From Bathymodiolus brooksi methanotrophic gill symbiont (GTDB taxonomy: Bacteria > Pseudomonadota > Gammaproteobacteria > Methylococcales > Methylomonadaceae): DNA of 38,836 nt. The stretch lies in NCBI GenBank assembly GCA_020996635.1, contig JAJJBE010000096.1, forward strand, positions 1-38,836, read 5' to 3'. How positions within the stretch are numbered: the first letter of the stretch is position 1; each line of letters opens with the position of its first letter. Positions 26,793-35,754 of this stretch are shown in pieces. Made by a program: the position numbers and the translations under genes. The notes under the pieces are model-generated. The model was not told where the DNA came from and did not search any database. It saw only the letters and a list, made by a program, of their open reading frames with translations.

Positions 26793-27689
26793 ATGATTAT
26801 TAATGGTGTAAGCATTGATGAAACCTTCGCCGAAGCGTTTCCAATGAAAGCAACCCGTGCAATTATTACCGCACAAAATGAAAAATGGGCAATGATTTCT
26901 GCGCAAGCGATGACAGGTTTTGCAACCTCAGTGATTGCTTGTGGTTGTGAAGCAGGAATTGAGAAAGTGCTTGATCCATCCGAAACTCCAGATGGGCGAC
27001 CGGGTGTTTCGGTATTGATTTTTGCAATGGGTGGCAAAGGCTTAGCAAAGCAATTGGAAACACGTGCAGGACAATGTGTTTTAACCTCACCAACATCTGC
27101 TTTATTTGCGGGGATTGATGAAGGCCTACAAATTCCACTAGGTAAAAATTTACGTTATTTCGGTGATGGCTTTCAAACCTCTAAAAAGATTAATGGCAAA
27201 CGTTACTGGCGTATACCTGTCATGGATGGTGAATTTTTAACCGAAGCAACAACAGGACGTGTTGATGCGGTTGGTGGTGGTAACTTTTTAGTGTTAGCCA
27301 AATCACAACCACAAGCTTTAGCAGCGTGTGAAGCGGCTATTGTAGAAATGAAAAAATTACCCAATGTGATTATGCCATTTCCGGGTGGTATTGTACGTTC
27401 AGGTTCTAAAGTTGGCTCAAAATACCCCGCTTTAGGTGCCTCAAGTAATGATGCTTTTTGCCCGACCTTAAAAGGTATCACTAAAACTGATTTACCGCCT
27501 GAGTGTGAATCGGTTATGGAAATCGTAATTGATGGTTTAACGAAAGAAGATATAGATAAAGCCATGCGTGTTGGTATTCAAGCGGTTTGTGATTTAGGGG
27601 CTGAAAATGGTATCCAACGTATTAGCGCCGGAAATTATGGCGGTAAATTAGGGCCATTCCATTTCCACCTACAGGAGATTATGGCATGA
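26793..27689 (+). CDS. fhcD: Formylmethanofuran:tetrahydromethanopterin formyltransferase (FhcD/Ftr)
   Basis: This subunit moves the formyl group from formyl-tetrahydromethanopterin to the methanofuran analogue. The 298-residue protein matches Ftr throughout: MIINGVSIDETFAEAFPMKATR at the start, TSPTSALFAGI, PVMDGEFLTE, FPGGIVRSGSKVGSKYP and ISAGNYGGKLGPFHFHL at the end. It is preceded by a 34-base gap and overlaps fhcC by 4 bases (ATGA). Its presence is a strong marker of methanopterin-linked C1 metabolism. Confidence 0.97.
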   Translation: MIINGVSIDETFAEAFPMKATRAIITAQNEKWAMISAQAMTGFATSVIACGCEAGIEKVLDPSETPDGRPGVSVLIFAMGGKGLAKQLETRAGQCVLTSPTSALFAGIDEGLQIPLGKNLRYFGDGFQTSKKINGKRYWRIPVMDGEFLTEATTGRVDAVGGGNFLVLAKSQPQALAACEAAIVEMKKLPNVIMPFPGGIVRSGSKVGSKYPALGASSNDAFCPTLKGITKTDLPPECESVMEIVIDGLTKEDIDKAMRVGIQAVCDLGAENGIQRISAGNYGGKLGPFHFHLQEIMA

Positions 27690-28498
27690 GTGCATTAACT
27701 TTTACTGCTATAAAAACCACTGAGCAACGTGTTGATATGTCGCCACTGGTATGCCATTTATTAAAAGATTTATCGGTAGCAGAAATTGCTGCGATTGAAT
27801 TACAAAATGGTAAACGTAAAATTCGTGTTGATGAGTTATTTGAAATTTCTGGCGATGATGCACAAAATATCCTTATAAAAAATAGCTACGCTAAACTAGA
27901 TTTTATTGCCAAAGAACTACACGATGGTGTTATGACTGTCGAAGGTGAAATCGGTGCTTATTTTGGAATGAGCATGAAATCTGGTGAGTTAACTGCAAAG
28001 GGTAATGTTGGTTTATATGCCGCTTGTGAAATGAAAAATGGTCTATTAACTATTAATGGTAATGCAGGTGACTTTTTAGGTGCAGCATTACCTGGTAATA
28101 AACAAGGCATGAAAGGCGGCACGATTTTAGTAAAAGGTAATGTTGGCCAGCGATCTGGCGACCACATGCGCCGAGGTAATATACTGATTGAAGGCAATGC
28201 TGGCGACTATTGTGGATCACGTATGATTGCGGGAACTATTGCTGTTATGGGCACAACAGGCCGATTTTTAGGTTATGCAATGCAGCGTGGTACTTTGTTG
28301 TTATGGAAAAAACCTACATTATCAGCAGCATTTAACGATTGTGGTTCACATACTTTAGCTTTTTTACCGATTTTATTTAAATCTTTTAAAAAATTAGATT
28401 CTAAATTTGCCGAAGAGTCTGCTGCTTTTAATCGTGTTCAGCGTTATGGCGGTGATATGGCTGAAAAAGGTCGTGCTGAGGTTTTAGTTAAACTATAG
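27686..28498 (+). CDS. fhcC: Formyltransferase/hydrolase complex subunit C (FhcC)
   Basis: The structural subunit of the complex, 270 residues, related to the C-terminal beta-helix domain of glutamate synthase. Repeats of the form G-x-x-G-x-x-x-G are visible across residues about 75-210 (VEGEIGAYFGMSMKSGE, TAKGNVGLYAACEMKNG, NGNAGDFLGAALPG, VKGNVGQRSGDHMRRG, EGNAGDYCGSRMIAG). It overlaps fhcD by 4 bases and ends the fhc set. A perfect 11-bp stem-loop follows before ribA. Confidence 0.95.
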   Translation: MSALTFTAIKTTEQRVDMSPLVCHLLKDLSVAEIAAIELQNGKRKIRVDELFEISGDDAQNILIKNSYAKLDFIAKELHDGVMTVEGEIGAYFGMSMKSGELTAKGNVGLYAACEMKNGLLTINGNAGDFLGAALPGNKQGMKGGTILVKGNVGQRSGDHMRRGNILIEGNAGDYCGSRMIAGTIAVMGTTGRFLGYAMQRGTLLLWKKPTLSAAFNDCGSHTLAFLPILFKSFKKLDSKFAEESAAFNRVQRYGGDMAEKGRAEVLVKL

Positions 28499-28508
28499 TT
28501 TAAATATG

Positions 28509-28536
28509 ACGCATAAATCAATACCGATTTATGCGT
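28509..28536 (+). terminator. Stem-loop after fhcC, possible terminator
   Basis: ACGCATAAATC (28509-28519) pairs perfectly with GATTTATGCGT (28526-28536). The downstream run TCCCCTTGTTTTA is a weak U tract, so readthrough into ribA is possible. Confidence 0.5.
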
Positions 28537-28564
28537 TCCCCTTGTTTTATTAGGTTTTAACACA

Positions 28565-29164
28565 TTGACAGTTAGCATTAACAATTTAGTACAAACACGT
28601 ATTCCTACAAAATACGGTGAATTTGTATTGCACTATTTTAGCAATACTCAAGATAATAAAGAGCATGTCGCTTTTGTTTTTGGGGATGTTAAGAATAAAG
28701 AAGCTGTACCCGTACGTTTACATTCTGAATGTTTTACTGGCGATGTGTTTGGTTCACGTCGTTGTGATTGTGGCGAACAATTAGATACGGCTCTAAAAAT
28801 GATTAGTGAGCATGGTTTTGGTGTTTTATTGTATTTACGTCAAGAAGGGCGTGGAATAGGTTTGTTAAAAAAAATGCAGGCCTATAATTTACAAGATGGA
28901 GGTATGGATACAGTGGATGCTAATATTCATTTAGGGCATTTGCCTGATGAGCGTGAATATACCATTGCCGCATTGATGCTAAAAAGTTTTCAAATAAAAT
29001 CAATTCAATTAATTACTAATAATCCTGATAAACTTGAACAGTTAAAAGCATTGGATATTGTAGTAACACAACGACTAGCAATAGAAGTTGATTCGAATTC
29101 TGATAACCGTAGTTATCTACAAACTAAAGTCGATAAAATGGATCATAAGTTTAAAAAACTTTAG
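28565..29164 (+). CDS. ribA: GTP cyclohydrolase II
   Basis: RibA opens GTP to the first pyrimidine intermediate of riboflavin synthesis. The 199 residues match the stand-alone form. The zinc site is CFTGDVFGSRRCDCGEQL, and YLRQEGRGIGLLKKMQAYNLQ and the end ITNNPDKLEQL are typical. The start is TTG at 28565, chosen because homology (VQTRIPTKYGEF) begins about 8 residues later and no ATG lies in frame; an AGG lies 11 bases upstream. It is in the same direction as fhc, separated by a stem-loop. The stop is TAG. Confidence 0.93.
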   Translation: MTVSINNLVQTRIPTKYGEFVLHYFSNTQDNKEHVAFVFGDVKNKEAVPVRLHSECFTGDVFGSRRCDCGEQLDTALKMISEHGFGVLLYLRQEGRGIGLLKKMQAYNLQDGGMDTVDANIHLGHLPDEREYTIAALMLKSFQIKSIQLITNNPDKLEQLKALDIVVTQRLAIEVDSNSDNRSYLQTKVDKMDHKFKKL

Positions 29165-29213
29165 ACTTTGGCTTGCGCTTTACAAGCTGAAATTTAGGCT
29201 AGTATTGTGATTT

Positions 29214-29819
29214 TCACCAGAACCAACCATCATCTTCTAGCTCTTCTTTGCAGCTAGCTAGTTGCTTAGCAAAAGTACTAGCCCGGCGGTTAACTTTTTG
29301 GGATGTTCTTATCAACCATGGCTTTTTTAAATAAGATTTCTTTTTAAAACCGCCGTGGCCTTCGTGGTAAGCAAGGTACTGGCTGGCGGTATCCCACTTG
29401 GAAATACCTAATTTTTTAGAACTAACAGTACAATACCAGCCGATAAAATCACTGGCATCCTCAAAGTCATCTCTATCTGTCCCCCAAACTCCTGTATCTT
29501 TAATGTACCAATCCCATGTGCCATCTTGTGCTTGTGGGTAGCCGTAAGCTGAGCTGCGTCTAAACCAAGGAATAAACCCTAATAGGTAAGGGCGAGGAGG
29601 TTGTGCATCGGCAACAAAGCGAGATTCTTGGTGCATGATTGCCATTTGTATTTGAATGGGGACACCCCATTTCTCTTGTGTGTCTTTGGTATATTCATAC
29701 CAATCATCTTTTTCTCGGAAAATTTCGCAAATATTCTCTGTATTTTTAGGTTGTGAAGCAGTACAAGCCGTTAATAAGAGTAAGCAAGTTATAAATGCAA
29801 GCTTTAAAGAGAAAAGCAT
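29214..29819 (-). CDS. Lipoprotein lytic transglycosylase, SLT-like
   Basis: A probable peptidoglycan lytic transglycosylase, 201 residues, attached to a membrane as a lipoprotein. The signal peptide LKLAFITCLLLLTAC ends in a lipobox with Cys19. The catalytic Glu is probably Glu65 in MAIMHQESRF, which resembles the goose-lysozyme/SLT active site, with YGYPQAQDGTWDWY and YLAYHEGHGGF following. It has no LysM or other binding domain. It lies 1 base after the ybiB stop and ends the long minus-strand run, converging on ribA with a 49-base gap. Confidence 0.85.
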   Translation of the reverse strand: MLFSLKLAFITCLLLLTACTASQPKNTENICEIFREKDDWYEYTKDTQEKWGVPIQIQMAIMHQESRFVADAQPPRPYLLGFIPWFRRSSAYGYPQAQDGTWDWYIKDTGVWGTDRDDFEDASDFIGWYCTVSSKKLGISKWDTASQYLAYHEGHGGFKKKSYLKKPWLIRTSQKVNRRASTFAKQLASCKEELEDDGWFW

Positions 29820-29820
29820 A

Positions 29821-30813
29821 TTAATAAGCTTTGGTATGACGGTTTTGCCAATATTGCGTGGCTAGATTATGCGCATCATTTTGATGATCAACTTTACCTA
29901 AAAGTTTTAAGGCAATTGCAGTCGTGCCAATAATACTGGCGCTTGCATATTCATTATCAAGCTCGCCTCGCCATAGCTGTAATAAATGATTGGGTTCTAA
30001 AGTATCAGGTTTTATATGCCGTCTAGCAAATAAAGCGGGCCAAACCTCATCCGATAATTCACCTTCATGCACGCTTTGTACTAAGCACTCTACATCAGGA
30101 TTACGCTCAGTTTCACCACCTTCACCTTTTAAAACAGCCATATGCGGTTGATTGAGTAGTAAAGCAGCTTCTTGATGTACAGGGCGATAGCCTGGATGAA
30201 AAATCCCTTGAATACTGTATTGCGCATTAAAAGGATTAATTAAACGCACGAGTGTATGTACAGGAGAGCGTAGCCCCATTAGCTTACGCAAATGAATCAT
30301 TTTATTCATTGCGGGACAAATTTCAGATAAAGACAGGTGGGCAAAATTATGCGATTTTAATTGCTGTTCAGCATCAGCAAAGTTAAGGGTAGTTGGCAGT
30401 GAAAATAAAGGCAGCATGTCTTCAACAAATAGTCGGCCTTCAGTATGTGAAGCAGAGCCGTGCATTAAAACTTTAATGCCATTTTCAGCTAATAATAAAC
30501 TGCTGAGAATAAACCAAGGTAATTGTCTGCGTTTTCCTGCATAGCTAGACCAATCTAAATCAGCAGTTATACTCGCTGTTGGCAAGGAATCACGGACAGC
30601 CTGCACAAAACCAGCGAGCTCTTCGGGTGTTTCTTCTTTTACCCGCATTAGCATTAAAAAGGCACCCAACTGTAGATCTTCTACTTTACCTTCAAGAATC
30701 ATGCGCATTGCAGTATAGGCTTCTTCTTGTGTTAGTGGTCGTGAGCCTTTTTTACCTTTGCCTAAAATACGAATAATTTCAGCAAAAGGGTGTTCTTTAT
30801 TAGGAGTAGCCAT
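29821..30813 (-). CDS. ybiB: YbiB/TrpD2 family protein (anthranilate phosphoribosyltransferase-like)
   Basis: A 330-residue protein of the glycosyltransferase family 3 fold. The helical N-terminal domain is clear (GSRPLTQEEAYTAMRMILEGKVEDLQLGAFLMLMRVKEETPEEL). The TrpD phosphoribosyl pyrophosphate motif (GTGGD) is replaced by AGKRRQLPWF, which is the YbiB/TrpD2 pattern. E. coli YbiB binds nucleic acids and is not a tryptophan enzyme. It lies 3 bases after regA and 1 before the transglycosylase. Its role in this run is unclear. Confidence 0.83.
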   Translation of the reverse strand: MATPNKEHPFAEIIRILGKGKKGSRPLTQEEAYTAMRMILEGKVEDLQLGAFLMLMRVKEETPEELAGFVQAVRDSLPTASITADLDWSSYAGKRRQLPWFILSSLLLAENGIKVLMHGSASHTEGRLFVEDMLPLFSLPTTLNFADAEQQLKSHNFAHLSLSEICPAMNKMIHLRKLMGLRSPVHTLVRLINPFNAQYSIQGIFHPGYRPVHQEAALLLNQPHMAVLKGEGGETERNPDVECLVQSVHEGELSDEVWPALFARRHIKPDTLEPNHLLQLWRGELDNEYASASIIGTTAIALKLLGKVDHQNDAHNLATQYWQNRHTKAY

Positions 30814-30816
30814 GTT

Positions 30817-31356
30817 TTATGATTTAACGGGGTGTTTATCTAATTTTCTCTGTAAGGTACGACGGTGCATATTTAGAGCGCGAGCAGCAGCAGAAATATT
30901 ACCATCGTGTTCCATTAATACTTTTTGTAAATGTTCCCACTCTAAACGTTTTACTGAAAGTGGATTTTCATTAATTGTAACTGAGCTATCACCTTTATTT
31001 TTATGTAATGCGGCTAAAATTTCATCAGGATCAGCAGGTTTAGTTAGGTAATGAATTGCGCCTAATTTAATGGCCTCCACTGCTGTTGCAATACTTGCAA
31101 AGCCAGTAAGCATGATAATTTGTGTATTGCTATCTAAGGATATTAACTTTTGTACTAGTTCTAAACCAGATTCATGCCCTATGCGTAAATCAATGACTGC
31201 ATATTCAGGCTCTACTTGTTCTGCTAGTGCTAAGCCAGACTTTACATCATAAGCGACCGTTACTTTAAATTCACGTTTTTCTAGGGCGGATTTTAATACA
31301 GAACAGTAGGTTTGGTCATCATCAACGAGTAGTAAAGCAGGAATTTGATTAGTCAT
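30817..31356 (-). CDS. regA: Redox response regulator RegA/PrrA family
   Basis: RegA (PrrA) controls genes for respiration, carbon fixation and nitrogen metabolism in response to RegB. From the ATG at 31356 the product has 179 residues, near the family length. The receiver has phospho-acceptor Asp56 (YAVIDLRIG) and the LTKPADPDEIL end. The C-terminal Fis-type helix-turn-helix NISAAARALNMHRRTLQRKL is highly conserved in RegA. The frame is open upstream to 31449, but that stretch is the regB coding region; 31356 gives an 8-base overlap with regB, and an ATG at 31365 is the alternative. The receiver lacks a long linker, as in RegA. Confidence 0.92.
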   Translation of the reverse strand: MTNQIPALLLVDDDQTYCSVLKSALEKREFKVTVAYDVKSGLALAEQVEPEYAVIDLRIGHESGLELVQKLISLDSNTQIIMLTGFASIATAVEAIKLGAIHYLTKPADPDEILAALHKNKGDSSVTINENPLSVKRLEWEHLQKVLMEHDGNISAAARALNMHRRTLQRKLDKHPVKS

Positions 31357-32707
31357 GAGAGTCATCACTTGGTTGTTCATCAACAGGAAGAATAATATTA
31401 ATACAAGCACCGCCAGTTGGAGCATTGCTAATTTCAACTGAACCACCAAGACGGCGAATTGTAGCGCAACTTAGGAATAAGCCAACACCAAGTCCAGCAC
31501 CACTTTTAATGGGTTCATTACCTAATTTTTTAAGTAATTTTTTAGGGATTCCAGGTCCATAATCACGGATTTGTATGCCAATAAAATTTTTAACATTACA
31601 AGGTGTCACACTAAAGTCGAAGCCTTTTTTAGGCAGTGTCACTTGAGCCGCGTTATTTAAAATATTGATTAATGCGTGCGTTAATGTTTTCTCTGCAAGA
31701 ATCAGTGAATTTAAGGGGGCTAAAGGGTTAATAATAAAATTTAATTTAACCCCAGGTTGTTGATTGCGCCACTGGTTAATCACATCATCTAAATAACTAG
31801 TGAAAATAGTTAAATGCCCAGAATCAGCGCGAATTTCACCTGCTGAAGATGACATAACTGATAGGGCTTGTTTACAGCGCTGAATCTGGTCTTGCATGAT
31901 TTGCATTTTTTCTTGCATCTCTTTTGTAGAGATAGGATTTTTTTCATCCTTTAATTCATGCGCAACAATAGCCATAGTACCTAAAGGTGTACCCATATCA
32001 TGTGCAGCACTTGCGGCAAGCGAGGCTAAAGAAATAAGGCTTTCATCTTGCAGTGATTTTTCACGTGCTTCAGCAATAGTACGCTCGCCAGCTTTAATGG
32101 TATTGGATAGCTCAACAGAGAAAAAAGCAACTAATCCTGCGCTACAAACAAAACCAAACCACATGCCAAAAATATGGAAGTTTAAGAACTCAGTATCTTG
32201 TACTGTATGCTGCATCGAGTGCATAAAATCGACACTTTCAGAAAGCATTAAGTGTGGCTCTACTTCAATTAGTATGGCGTGATAAGGAATTAATGCGGTA
32301 TATAAAGTGGTCGTTAAAATAACCATATACCAGGTATAGGCATGTGGCAAAATAATAGCCGTTAAAATAACAGGAAGTAAAAATATCCAAGTAAAGGGGT
32401 TGGTCGCTCCACCAGTTAAATAAAGTAAGGCTGCAATGGCTAAAACATCAACCGCTAATTGAGAAAATATCTCCATTTCTGTCACAGGAAGGTCGGCCTT
32501 TAAACGCATCCATGTATACAAATTAAATGAAGCAATGGCTAAAATAGTTAGCCATAAAGCATTTTCATGTAGCTGAATATTAAGCACATCAATAGAAATT
32601 AACAGGAAGAGAGATTCTCCGCCTATCATTAAATTCCTAAGAATAAATAGCCATTGTAGGTTTTCTTTGGCAGAAATTTCGGTTTTTGGAACGAAATTAA
32701 TTAACAT
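31349..32707 (-). CDS. regB: Redox sensor histidine kinase RegB/PrrB family
   Basis: RegB is a membrane kinase that senses the redox state of the ubiquinone pool and phosphorylates RegA. The 452 residues have about six membrane segments in the first 200 residues, with the quinone-binding motif GGATNPF at 99-105. The phospho-acceptor is His236 in SAAHDMGTPLGTMAIVAHEL. A Cys at 278 (QIQRCKQAL) sits at the position of the redox-active cysteine of Rhodobacter RegB. The ATPase domain shows LINILNNAAQV, DYGPGIP and GLGVGLFLS. It lies 1 base after ubiB and overlaps regA by 8. No senC gene is next to it, unlike in alphaproteobacteria. Confidence 0.92.
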   Translation of the reverse strand: MLINFVPKTEISAKENLQWLFILRNLMIGGESLFLLISIDVLNIQLHENALWLTILAIASFNLYTWMRLKADLPVTEMEIFSQLAVDVLAIAALLYLTGGATNPFTWIFLLPVILTAIILPHAYTWYMVILTTTLYTALIPYHAILIEVEPHLMLSESVDFMHSMQHTVQDTEFLNFHIFGMWFGFVCSAGLVAFFSVELSNTIKAGERTIAEAREKSLQDESLISLASLAASAAHDMGTPLGTMAIVAHELKDEKNPISTKEMQEKMQIMQDQIQRCKQALSVMSSSAGEIRADSGHLTIFTSYLDDVINQWRNQQPGVKLNFIINPLAPLNSLILAEKTLTHALINILNNAAQVTLPKKGFDFSVTPCNVKNFIGIQIRDYGPGIPKKLLKKLGNEPIKSGAGLGVGLFLSCATIRRLGGSVEISNAPTGGACINIILPVDEQPSDDSHD

Positions 32708-32708
32708 T

Positions 32709-34259
32709 TTATGACCAAAAAATTGCCGTACTAATCACTAATGAACTTAACAATAAGGTCATTAGTGTTCTTTTATGATTGTGCTGCAATTGCTGTTGCA
32801 TCTGTTTCATTTGTCTTTGTTGCTGTTCTGCACGAAGGCTTGTATGAGCTGCATCATCGAGTGCTTGAAAAATTAAACTAGGCACTTCAGGAAATTTCTC
32901 TGCTATTTCAGGGAATTTTTTAATGGCTTCTTTAATTTTAGTTTTAGGACTTAAACGCTCTTTAAACCAGTCTTCTAAAAAAGGTTTAGCAGTAGACCAT
33001 AAATCTAAATCTGGGTAAAGTTGACGACCTAAGCCTTCAATATTTAATAGGTTTTTTTGTAATAAAACCAGTTGCGGCTGCACTTCCATATTAAAACGAC
33101 GGGCAGTTTGAAATAGGCGTAGTAATAGCAGTCCAAAGGAAATATCTTTGAGAGGTTTATCAAAAATGGGCTCACAAACACTACGAATTGCAGACTCAAA
33201 TTCTTCTATACTGGTATCAGCAGGAACCCAGCCAGAATCTATATGTGCTTTGGCAACACGACGGTAATCACGGTTAAAGAAACCTAACAGGTTTTCAGCT
33301 AAATAACGTTGATCTGAATTAGTCAGTGACCCCATAATTCCAAAATCAACAGCAATGTATTTATCGGGTAGCTCAACAAAAACATTGCCTGGGTGCATGT
33401 CTGCATGGAAAAAATTGTCTCTAAAAACTTGGGTAAAGAAAATTTCTACACCACGCTCTGCTAGTTTTTTAAAGTCTGCATTATTTTCCCGTAAAGTGTC
33501 TATTTCTCCAACGGGAATACCGTAGATGCGCTCCATAACGAGTATTTTTTTACGCGTATATTCCCAATGAATATCCGGTACATATAAAGCTTCAGAATCT
33601 TCGAAATTACCGCGTAACTTGCTACAGTTTCCAGCTTCCATCACTAAATCCAATTCATTTAGTAAGGTCTTTTCAAATTCAGCTACAATTTCTTGAGGGT
33701 GCAGACGTTTTGCATCATCCCAAAACTTTTCTGCCAAATTAGCCAGCTCATATAAGAGCCCAATATCAGAGTGAATCCATTTTTCAACATCAGGGCGTAA
33801 TACTTTAACAATGACATCTTCGCCGCTATGTAAAGTGGCTGCATGAACTTGCGCAATAGAAGCAGAAGCCAGTGGGCTACTAGAGAATTCAGCAAAAGCT
33901 TCTTCTATCGGCATGCCTAATTCTTTTTCTATCACTTCACGGGCTTGCTGGTCTGAAAAAGGCGGAACTTTACCTTGTAATTTAACTAGTTCATCAGTAA
34001 TATCATCAGGTAATATATCTTTACGAGTAGAAAGTGCTTGGCCAAATTTAATATAAATGGGTCCTAAGTCTTCTAAGGTACGACGAATTCTTACACCACG
34101 TGCTTCAAGTTTATTTTTACGCCAGAAACTTGGTGATAAAAAAGCTAGGAAGCGTAAAGGTCTGAAAAAATGTGTTTTTAAAATAAGGTCATCTAAGCCG
34201 TGCGTTACAAATACCCAGTTGATGTGTAAAAGTCTTAAAATAAGTTTAGGGTGCTTCAC
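32709..34259 (-). CDS. ubiB: Ubiquinone biosynthesis kinase-like protein UbiB
   Basis: UbiB is an atypical kinase/ATPase (ADCK/COQ8 family) needed for ubiquinone synthesis and linked to lipid extraction in the inner membrane. The 516-residue length is normal. The KxGQ motif is visible in [19 protein letters not shown], followed by [13 protein letters not shown] with the Ala-rich nucleotide loop, VKVLRP, and [11 protein letters not shown] plus [10 protein letters not shown] for the catalytic and metal-binding parts. A Gln-rich coiled stretch and one C-terminal membrane segment ([18 protein letters not shown]) end the protein. It lies 14 bases after ubiJ. Confidence 0.96.
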   Translation of the reverse strand: MKHPKLILRLLHINWVFVTHGLDDLILKTHFFRPLRFLAFLSPSFWRKNKLEARGVRIRRTLEDLGPIYIKFGQALSTRKDILPDDITDELVKLQGKVPPFSDQQAREVIEKELGMPIEEAFAEFSSSPLASASIAQVHAATLHSGEDVIVKVLRPDVEKWIHSDIGLLYELANLAEKFWDDAKRLHPQEIVAEFEKTLLNELDLVMEAGNCSKLRGNFEDSEALYVPDIHWEYTRKKILVMERIYGIPVGEIDTLRENNADFKKLAERGVEIFFTQVFRDNFFHADMHPGNVFVELPDKYIAVDFGIMGSLTNSDQRYLAENLLGFFNRDYRRVAKAHIDSGWVPADTSIEEFESAIRSVCEPIFDKPLKDISFGLLLLRLFQTARRFNMEVQPQLVLLQKNLLNIEGLGRQLYPDLDLWSTAKPFLEDWFKERLSPKTKIKEAIKKFPEIAEKFPEVPSLIFQALDDAAHTSLRAEQQQRQMKQMQQQLQHNHKRTLMTLLLSSLVISTAIFWS

Positions 34260-34273
34260 GTAAATTCCTTAGT

Positions 34274-34897
34274 CTAATGATTGGGCTGTTTTAACGCATC
34301 GTTTAAGCGCTGTATTTTGGCTTCAGTGCGTTCAACATCTTCTTTTAATTGATCGACTTGTTGAGTGAAAATATTAATTTCAGGTTCTGGCGGTAAGTCT
34401 TTGCTTTCATCTTGTAAAAACTCTGCAACATTAAGCTTTATGCTATTAATGCTTTCTTGATGCCAATTATGAGCAGATCTAAAAAAATTTCCAACTCTAT
34501 GTGCGACGACATCGCCTGTGTATTTTGATACTTGTTCTTCTAAATCAATCTCTAATTGATCAAATAATTTCTGAAATTGTTGTCCGACAGCTAAGTCACC
34601 TGTAATAGCAACATCACCAGAAAAAAAAGAACGTGCTGGTGTATTACTTAAGCTCATTAACCCAAGTGCTGATAGAGAACCAGTTAATGTGGTATCTACA
34701 GTCTCTTCATAAACATCAATAAACTGAATAATATTATCGCTAGGGCAAAGGTAGATAGTTTCGTTAAAAGGCGTAATGGTGATAGCAATAACCTTTCCTA
34801 TAAGTGGTTTTAGAAATAGGCTAACATCTTCATCTAAACTAATATATTTGTTCAGTGCCGTTTCTAAAGCACTCATCACTAGAGGTTTTATGGTCAT
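34274..34897 (-). CDS. ubiJ: Ubiquinone biosynthesis accessory factor UbiJ
   Basis: UbiJ holds a sterol-carrier (SCP2) domain that binds the hydrophobic intermediates in the soluble Ubi complex. The 207 residues show the SCP2 part at about 10-115 (KPLVMSALETALNKYISLD, LTGSLSALGLMSLSNTPARSF, SGDVAITGDLAVGQQFQKLF) and a C-terminal coiled coil with VDQLKEDVERTEAKIQRL. Position between ubiE and ubiB is the usual proteobacterial order and decides the name, as sequence conservation is low. Confidence 0.9.
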   Translation of the reverse strand: MTIKPLVMSALETALNKYISLDEDVSLFLKPLIGKVIAITITPFNETIYLCPSDNIIQFIDVYEETVDTTLTGSLSALGLMSLSNTPARSFFSGDVAITGDLAVGQQFQKLFDQLEIDLEEQVSKYTGDVVAHRVGNFFRSAHNWHQESINSIKLNVAEFLQDESKDLPPEPEINIFTQQVDQLKEDVERTEAKIQRLNDALKQPNH

Positions 34898-34930
34898 TAA
34901 TTTTATAAGCCTAGGGTAGTGAAGTTATGC

Positions 34931-34963
34931 GTAGGATGGGTAAAGCATTTTTACCCATCCTAC
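34931..34963. repeat. Palindromic repeat between ubiE and ubiJ
   Basis: GTAGGATGGGTAAA (34931-34944) pairs perfectly with TTTACCCATCCTAC (34950-34963) around a 5-base loop. No T run follows on the minus strand (GCATAACTTC), so it is unlikely to end transcription. The GTAGGATGGGTA...ACCCATCCTAC shape resembles dispersed REP-like palindromes found in many bacterial genomes. Confidence 0.7.
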
Positions 34964-34995
34964 TTTCTGTTTAATATGATTGGGGTTAGATCGGT

Positions 34996-35745
34996 TTAGA
35001 ATTTATAGCCGCGGTGAACTGCAACAATACCTTGTGACATATTAAAGTATTCACAGCGCTCTAAACCAGCTTCTTCCATCATTTCTTTTAATTTATCTTG
35101 TACAGGGTGCATACGAATAGACTCTGCGAGATAGCGATAGCTTTCTTCATCTTTAGCAACAAACTTACCGATTTTAGGTAATAGTTTAAATGAATAGAAA
35201 TCATAAACTTTTTCGGTGATTTTATTAGTAGGGTGTGAAAATTCTAAGACAATCACACGGCCACCGGGCTTTAAAACACGCATCATAGAGCGTAACGCAG
35301 CATCTTTATCGGTTACATTACGTAAACCAAAAGCAATACAAACACAATCAAAAGTATTGTCTTCAAAAGGTAGGCATTCCGCATTAACTTGAGCAAAACT
35401 AATGTTTTTAGTGATGCCTCGATCAATTAAACGGTCGCGGCCCGTACGTAGCATTTCTGAATTAATATCAGCTAAAACGATTTTTCCGCTTTTACCAACA
35501 CGTTTAGAAAATAAAGTAGTTAAGTCACCTGTACCACCGGCTAAATCTAAAACATGGTCGCCTTCTCGTGCATTACTGAGTTGTACTGCAACACGCTTCC
35601 AAATACGATGAATTCCAAGTGACATGAAATCATTCATAATATCGTATTGGCTAGCAACAGAATCAAAGACTCCACGCACTAGGTTAACTTTTTCTTTTTC
35701 ATTGACTTGGGTAAAACCAAAATGAGTTGTATTATCAGTAGTCAT
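34996..35745 (-). CDS. ubiE: Ubiquinone/menaquinone methyltransferase UbiE
   Basis: UbiE is the SAM-dependent C-methyltransferase of ubiquinone (and menaquinone) synthesis. The 249 residues show the SAM loop [15 protein letters not shown], the [10 protein letters not shown] acidic strand end, [31 protein letters not shown] and the C-terminal [14 protein letters not shown]. The start [19 protein letters not shown] is typical for gammaproteobacteria. It lies 9 bases after the DUF971 gene, and a 98-base gap with a palindrome separates it from ubiJ. Confidence 0.97.
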   Translation of the reverse strand: MTTDNTTHFGFTQVNEKEKVNLVRGVFDSVASQYDIMNDFMSLGIHRIWKRVAVQLSNAREGDHVLDLAGGTGDLTTLFSKRVGKSGKIVLADINSEMLRTGRDRLIDRGITKNISFAQVNAECLPFEDNTFDCVCIAFGLRNVTDKDAALRSMMRVLKPGGRVIVLEFSHPTNKITEKVYDFYSFKLLPKIGKFVAKDEESYRYLAESIRMHPVQDKLKEMMEEAGLERCEYFNMSQGIVAVHRGYKF

Positions 35746-35754
35746 TTTATTCTT

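Noticed and set aside
29171-29187. Terminator between ribA and the lytic transglycosylase
   Set aside because: GCTTG/CAAGC is only 5 bp with no T run on either strand; too weak to call.
31357-31449. N-terminal hydrophobic extension of RegA
   Set aside because: This stretch is the regB 3' coding region in another frame; RegA proteins begin near the ATG at 31356.
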